Shown here in pieces: positions 18,700 to 22,726 of a DNA stretch of 22,726 nucleotides. Position 1 is the first letter of the stretch. Every line of letters begins with the position of its first letter. The translations under genes were made by a program, and so were the position numbers. The notes beneath the pieces were generated by a model. The model was given only the letters and a program-made list of their open reading frames with translations. It made no database searches and was not told the origin of the DNA. The stretch comes from Sphacelaria rigidula (Eukaryota; Phaeophyceae; Sphacelariales): the NCBI GenBank assembly GCA_964200075.2, contig CAXNAA020000315.1:1-22726 (forward strand), given 5' to 3'.

Positions 18700-21630
18700 T
18701 CCGGGCACCGTTGTAGGCACCGTTTCACGTAGCGCGTAGCGGTGTTGCTGCTAGTGATCAGCCAGCTCTAAACTTTTCAGCTCAGCTCTTGTCTCGACAC
18801 ATGCAGATGCGTCCAACGTGCATACGCCACAAACGTGCACTTGACGAGTGCAGTCATGATTCTAAGGAGTCCATTTTGGTACCGATGATGACGGTGCGCC
18901 TACGTCATTCCTTGATTTCGACGGAAATCATGTATTGCCTCTTTCGCCACCTGGTGTCGCCCTGATGTAAGTCATGGGCTGATGGGGCATCTCCTCGTGT
19001 CTGCCCTGCCCTGGGTCTGGAGCCAACTTGACGGGATGATGCCAAGACCGATGTGACCACCTTCACATCCCTCACGCCAAACAACGTAATAAGATTCTGG
19101 AGACGAAGGGCAATAATCAACGGGTATGCCGGATTTTATTTCATTTTCAATTATTGACGCTGAGCCTCGGATATGCGTCGGAAGTTGAGGGGAAAAACTG
19201 CACTAGCACCGAGAGTGCCCAACACAAAGAAATCCGTGATCCTATGCCCCGTTTTTCACCCCTGACGTTTCCGGGGGGGAGTGGACGGGTGATGAGATAT
19301 TATGGACGAAAAGAGAAGAAGAATGGAGTCCACACAGCTCCACTTATCCGCACACGGTCGAAGCCAACGCCGATTTATATGCAAGAGTTGCGGCACTATG
19401 CTGAACACCGAACCTTTGATCAGAGCAAGACAAGCAATTACCACAATTCTCTACAATTCTTGCTCAATCAGGCTAAACGCATCAATCCCCACCGCCCCAG
19501 TGCGTCGCATCTTGTGGTGGTGGACGCGGCCAACAGTCATGGACGCTACCTCGACCAGGTCACTATCAAACGGGTATCTTGACTGTTCCTCCACATGTGG
19601 AAAAAATAAAATTTACGACCGGCGGAGGGGGGGCAGACAGGGTGTCCGATTTCTTGTGGGCACTCCTATTGGTACACATGAAGAGTCACGTGCACGACCA
19701 TCCCGTGCTCAACTGCACATTTCGAGTGGCTTTCCCTCGTCTAATTTATCTCAGCTGTGAACGGACAGATGCGTCCATGTTTTGGACGCGAAGGCGGTTG
19801 TGAACAATGTCCTCGAATCGGCGTACTTGTCGAGGAGCGATTCGTAGACGTGCGATCTCGAGGAAGAATACTTGCTGAAAAAAGAGCACGACGGGAAAGC
19901 ACCATGTGTGGTTCAACTATTGTCGGCGATGTGTCCCTGCCGATAAGATTTTGTTGCGGAACTCTCCTCTGAAATCGCCAATTTGGTGTTTAACGCCAGC
20001 GGGTAAAATCTCTCGTGTTGTCGAAGTAACAGTAGGACTGATGGAGACGTTAGCATGAAGTATACGGCGCGGAATACTGTCCTCTCGGTCGCTGTTCCTC
20101 CCTCACTACAGTAGCGGTCGGACTAACCATGCATGGATATTTTGGAGTTTCTCTCGCGTACTGCTATTCGATAGAACTTGAAATTGCTTTTATGGAACAA
20201 CACCAAAGATCATTTTCGAAACACAGAGCCCAAGTCATTGTTCGTGGGTGTCATCGGGCGAAACGAGCAAATACCCCGTTTACCAGGAGGGTTCTATTGA
20301 CGGTGAAACACAGTTTGCAGGGAGCAACGAGTACGCCAAGTCTCGAAACAATTATACTGTACATTTTTTACCCATATAAATCGGGGCGGTCTCGATCGCG
20401 GCCGAAAATACACGAGAGTAAGAACCAGAGCTGGACCGTGGCAGCACCCCCGCTGACCGGTCAGCCCGCAAGTCATCAGTATCGAGTACAGATGACATAT
20501 TCTTGGGATGTGGAGCGGATACAAATATCTTCATATCTCCGATGTGATGACGGTTCGCGAGCGGAAAGAGCCCAGGGAAATCTCCGATCACGAAAAAAGC
20601 ACAAAATGCCACAACATTAATAACAGTTGGACCGCTCACTAACTGTATACAGTGGAGGTATCGCGTCCAACTACTGTTGTGGAATAGAAATATTGAGAGA
20701 TTCGCATGTCAGGGTAATTAATGTACGCCGAGAAAAGGGCTTGAGCCGGCTCGTGAATATATTTCGCCACAACGAACTTGTTCAACCGATTGGCAGAAAT
20801 ATATAACGTCTCAGCAAAGACACAGATTTCGGTAGCACCAATAATCGCACATGATTGTTGAACCTGGTTCAACCCGCACATCTCTGGACAAGATCAATAT
20901 GCGGGATCAAGCTCACGTGCAACGCAATTCAAGTGACAACCTGTGATGGTTACAGCTCGCGAGACTTGGAAAGTATTTACCCTGCAAGCGCACATGACAT
21001 GAAAAAGTGCCACTGCGGTACACCTGTGTTTCACATTGATGATTAATGTTGGAAAAACACTACAGGCAGGTACGTGGCAAAATCAGCGATGTGGGTACGT
21101 ACAATGCAGCCAACCGCCGCATTTCGCTGTACTGAAGCAGGGGTTGGTCTGTGTCGCTGACGGACCGTATTACACCCCGTCCTGCCCTGCCCTGAAACAT
21201 GTACTCTTCGTACGATTATTTCTCAACACGTTCTTCTATAATATGATACATTATTTCCGCCGCGACGATGTATCCGTGGGCTAATCATCGGTGCCGGAAT
21301 GGTCGGGAATACTTCCAAATCTTCACCGAGTAGACGACGTGGTGAGCATTCCCGACCCTCGATTGGCCAGAACATACTCACCCACTGGTCACGAAGCTTA
21401 GTACTTCCCACTTGTTACCGCCCCACTTTTTGATTGTACTACTCTCCTCGTTACGTCCCGTGCCAGTCATGACGAGCCATTTATTCTGCGTTGTGCCAAC
21501 TTGTGACTCGTGATACTTCAGCCCAGCCAAAGGTCTGGCACGTACACGCTCAAAGTGTTAGTCCATAGTATCTCGCTCATCGGGTAATGCCTAGCTCCCC
21601 AAAACCCAGCTTCAAAATTGTCGGCGCTGA
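18700..21630. other. Non-coding region between RPS7 and the minus-strand exon
   Basis: Starts with the S7 3' untranslated region. I find no recognisable protein segment. Small palindromes occur: CTGACCGGTCAG at 20453-20464 and GTTGAACC/GGTTCAAC at 20857-20873. Open frames near 19154-19580 and 20129-20620 show no family motif and no convincing splice context. Confidence 0.4.
21301..21357. repeat. 10-bp perfect inverted repeat
   Basis: GGTCGGGAAT at 21301-21310 and ATTCCCGACC at 21348-21357 can form a 10-bp stem with a 37-base loop. It lies about 270 bases past the stop of the minus-strand exon. Function is unknown. Confidence 0.6.
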
Positions 21631-21726
21631 TCAGTTGTCCTTCTTCATGTTCGCTGGCAAGTCGCTCATGACCTTCGCCGCGTTGGCCGCCATTTTTTCG
21701 ATACCCTCCGCTGCTGCTGCGCCGCC
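21631..21726 (-). CDS. Probable last exon of a minus-strand gene (partial)
   Basis: On the minus strand a 31-codon segment follows a pyrimidine-rich acceptor ending GTGAACAG| and runs to TGA at 21633-21631. It reads GGAAAAEGIEKMAANAAKVM, then SDLPANMKKDN. Third positions are strongly G/C-biased, as in the S7 exons, while the plus-strand reading is an apparent secretory signal that lacks this bias. The rest of the gene would lie to the right, in the window's last 1 kb or beyond it; I could not find the preceding exon. I do not recognise the family. Confidence 0.5.
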   Translation of the reverse strand, partial: GGAAAAEGIEKMAANAAKVMSDLPANMKKDN

Positions 21727-21954
21727 CTGTTCACGATGTTGCGAGAAACGAACATTAACCTTCCGACAACAAAAAAATTGACAACCTTATAGCAAGAGCA
21801 GCAGTCACTCGCGAAACTAAATATTTCGTGGTCCATCTCACTATAATATCCCCACAAGACCTACAGTGCCGTGTAGTCAGTCGTAGGGTGTATAGTATTG
21901 AGGGTGCGCGGGCGTCAGACTGCATCAATCAACAGTGCTGATTTTTGGGGCCGG

Positions 21955-22035
21955 CCACTTTCTTTCGAGGAAGCGATACGGGGAATAGCGAACAGGGAAG
22001 CAGTAGGGTGGGACAAAGCTCCCATCGGAGGTCCT
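21955..22035 (+). mobile_element. Possible reverse-transcriptase N-terminal fragment (LINE-like)
   Basis: The plus frame reads PLSFEEAIRGIANREAVGWD followed by KAPIGG. This resembles the segment before reverse-transcriptase domain 1 in non-LTR elements, where an E-x-A-x-x-x-(M/L)-x-x-x-K-A-x-G-x-D pattern precedes the palm. The usual Lys is Glu here and the usual Pro before Asp is Trp. The resemblance fades after about 26 residues. It is on the strand opposite to the tail at 9766-10299. A short decayed fragment is the best reading. Confidence 0.4.
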
Positions 22036-22151
22036 CGGCATACTATGAATGAGATACGGAGTTCCTCAACTAATACAAGAAGAAATGGAAACATGCACCG
22101 TGTTGGAAAGGCGCGTCGCTCTTGAAGATGAGGGTTTTTGCAAAAATGCGA

Positions 22152-22170
22152 CAATCAATCAATCAATCAA
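22152..22170. repeat. AATC microsatellite
   Basis: About four and a half tandem CAAT units. Confidence 0.85.
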
Positions 22171-22173
22171 CTC

Positions 22174-22308
22174 GAACAGAAACCTGTGCAACTAGTTGCG
22201 TGCAAACAACTACTCGGTCAGGAACCTGTATAGCCAGTTTGGTGTGAAACCAACAACGCGGTCAGAACCTGTACGACTAGCTTTTGAGGATACAAATGTG
22301 TCGAATAA
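22174..22308. repeat. Degenerate 42-43 bp tandem repeat, three units
   Basis: The core AACCTGT occurs at 22181, 22223 and 22266. It is preceded by GGTCAG-type sequence in the last two units and followed by a CTAG/CCAG segment and AACAAC-rich spacer. The periods are 42 and 43 bases. A fourth, weaker unit may lie near 22340. Confidence 0.65.
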
Positions 22309-22638
22309 CGTCTAATACTTGAAACTGACGACTACTCAGTTGCTTCCTGTCTAGGCAGTATGATCAAAACGTAGACGAGAACTACGACCAGGCTGTCGGG
22401 CGCTCTATCGGGCGCAGTGTATCTCATTCACACCGTGTCAACTTTGAGGTGGGGGGGTGCTATTGGCCGTTGGTTGGTGACAACCATCACATTCTCGTGC
22501 CGTGCACTTGCAAATTCGCTCATACTCGAATCGCGCAAAGCAAGCGAAATTGCTCTGAATCCATTTCGCCGTTTTCCCCCGCTGGTTCAGTCATTTTGTC
22601 AAAACACGCGACACTTTCTACGATAGCCCAAGGGCGCA
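22309..22638. other. Right-hand stretch without a supported gene
   Basis: A 30-codon open segment at 22359-22448 on the plus strand has CAG| and |GTGGGG edges but no recognisable content. Nothing else is supported. Confidence 0.3.
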
Positions 22639-22639
22639 C

Positions 22640-22707
22640 AAAAAAAAAAAAAATGCCCCCCCCCCCCCCCCCCCCCCTTATCCCCCACCACAACAATTTT
22701 TTTTTTT
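22640..22707. repeat. Long A, C and T homopolymer runs at the window edge
   Basis: Fourteen As (22640-22653), 22 Cs (22656-22677) and 11 Ts (22697-22707) follow each other within 70 bases. The run lengths may be unreliable. Confidence 0.9.
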
Positions 22708-22726
22708 CAAACTTCCAAAATAATTT

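Noticed and set aside
18905-19120. Minus-strand open frame with a retroelement-like feel (HDLHQGDTRWRKR)
   Set aside because: I could not tie it to a named motif or find supporting flanks, so I do not call it.
19154-19582. Plus-strand segment ending with an exon-like donor near 19558
   Set aside because: No acceptor with matching partner exons, no recognised domain, and an isolated GT after CAG is common by chance.
21587-21781. Plus-strand peptide that looks like a secretory signal (FAALAAIFSIPSAAAA)
   Set aside because: It is the reverse reading of the Ala-rich minus-strand exon, which has the better codon bias and splice acceptor.
22359-22448. 30-codon plus-strand exon-like segment with CAG and GT edges
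   Set aside because: An open run of this length has a substantial chance of arising randomly. The sequence contains internal short repeats and no partner exon is seen.
1-22726. CRISPR arrays, bacterial operons, defence systems or rRNA genes
   Set aside because: No regularly spaced conserved repeats, no prokaryotic gene layout and no rRNA-like sequence were seen.

Overview
The window is nuclear DNA from an intron-rich eukaryote. Both forward-strand genes are cut into short exons by GT-AG introns of about 65 to 2,600 bases, and there are no bacterial operons or Shine-Dalgarno sites. Dense long introns, 12-exon genes, many poly-C/poly-G runs and a brown-algal-style LINE remnant suggest a photosynthetic stramenopile, most likely a brown alga. 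This placement is an inference from gene architecture, not from a diagnostic marker.

Layout. (1) 415-8383, plus strand: a reconstructed 12-exon gene for a basic protein of about 967 residues that I do not recognise. All 11 junctions keep the reading frame and the spliced length is a multiple of three. (2) 8384-13000: an intergenic block with a long pyrimidine tract followed by a purine tract, a minus-strand LINE reverse-transcriptase tail with one internal stop, and a cluster of degenerate tRNA-like (Pol III A/B box) sequences. (3) 13303-18699, plus strand: the complete six-exon gene for cytosolic 40S ribosomal protein S7 (eS7), 194 codons, the same length as the animal protein. Its upstream region has a CAGTA pentamer array that can fold into a perfect 12-bp hairpin. 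Intron 1 has a 38-bp tandem duplication, and intron 2 has a 214-bp element made of two direct blocks interleaved with two inverted arms. (4) 18700-22726: mostly non-coding, with a probable last exon of a minus-strand gene (21631-21726) whose body lies to the right, a possible reverse-transcriptase N-terminal fragment, a 42-43 bp degenerate tandem repeat and long A, C and T runs at the right edge.

Nothing ties the two complete genes functionally; they are independent transcription units on the same strand. The S7 gene and the right-hand minus-strand gene converge. I found no clear novel multi-gene system. The most unusual items are the unknown 12-exon gene, the S7 intron-2 composite repeat and the tRNA-like cluster near 11 kb.
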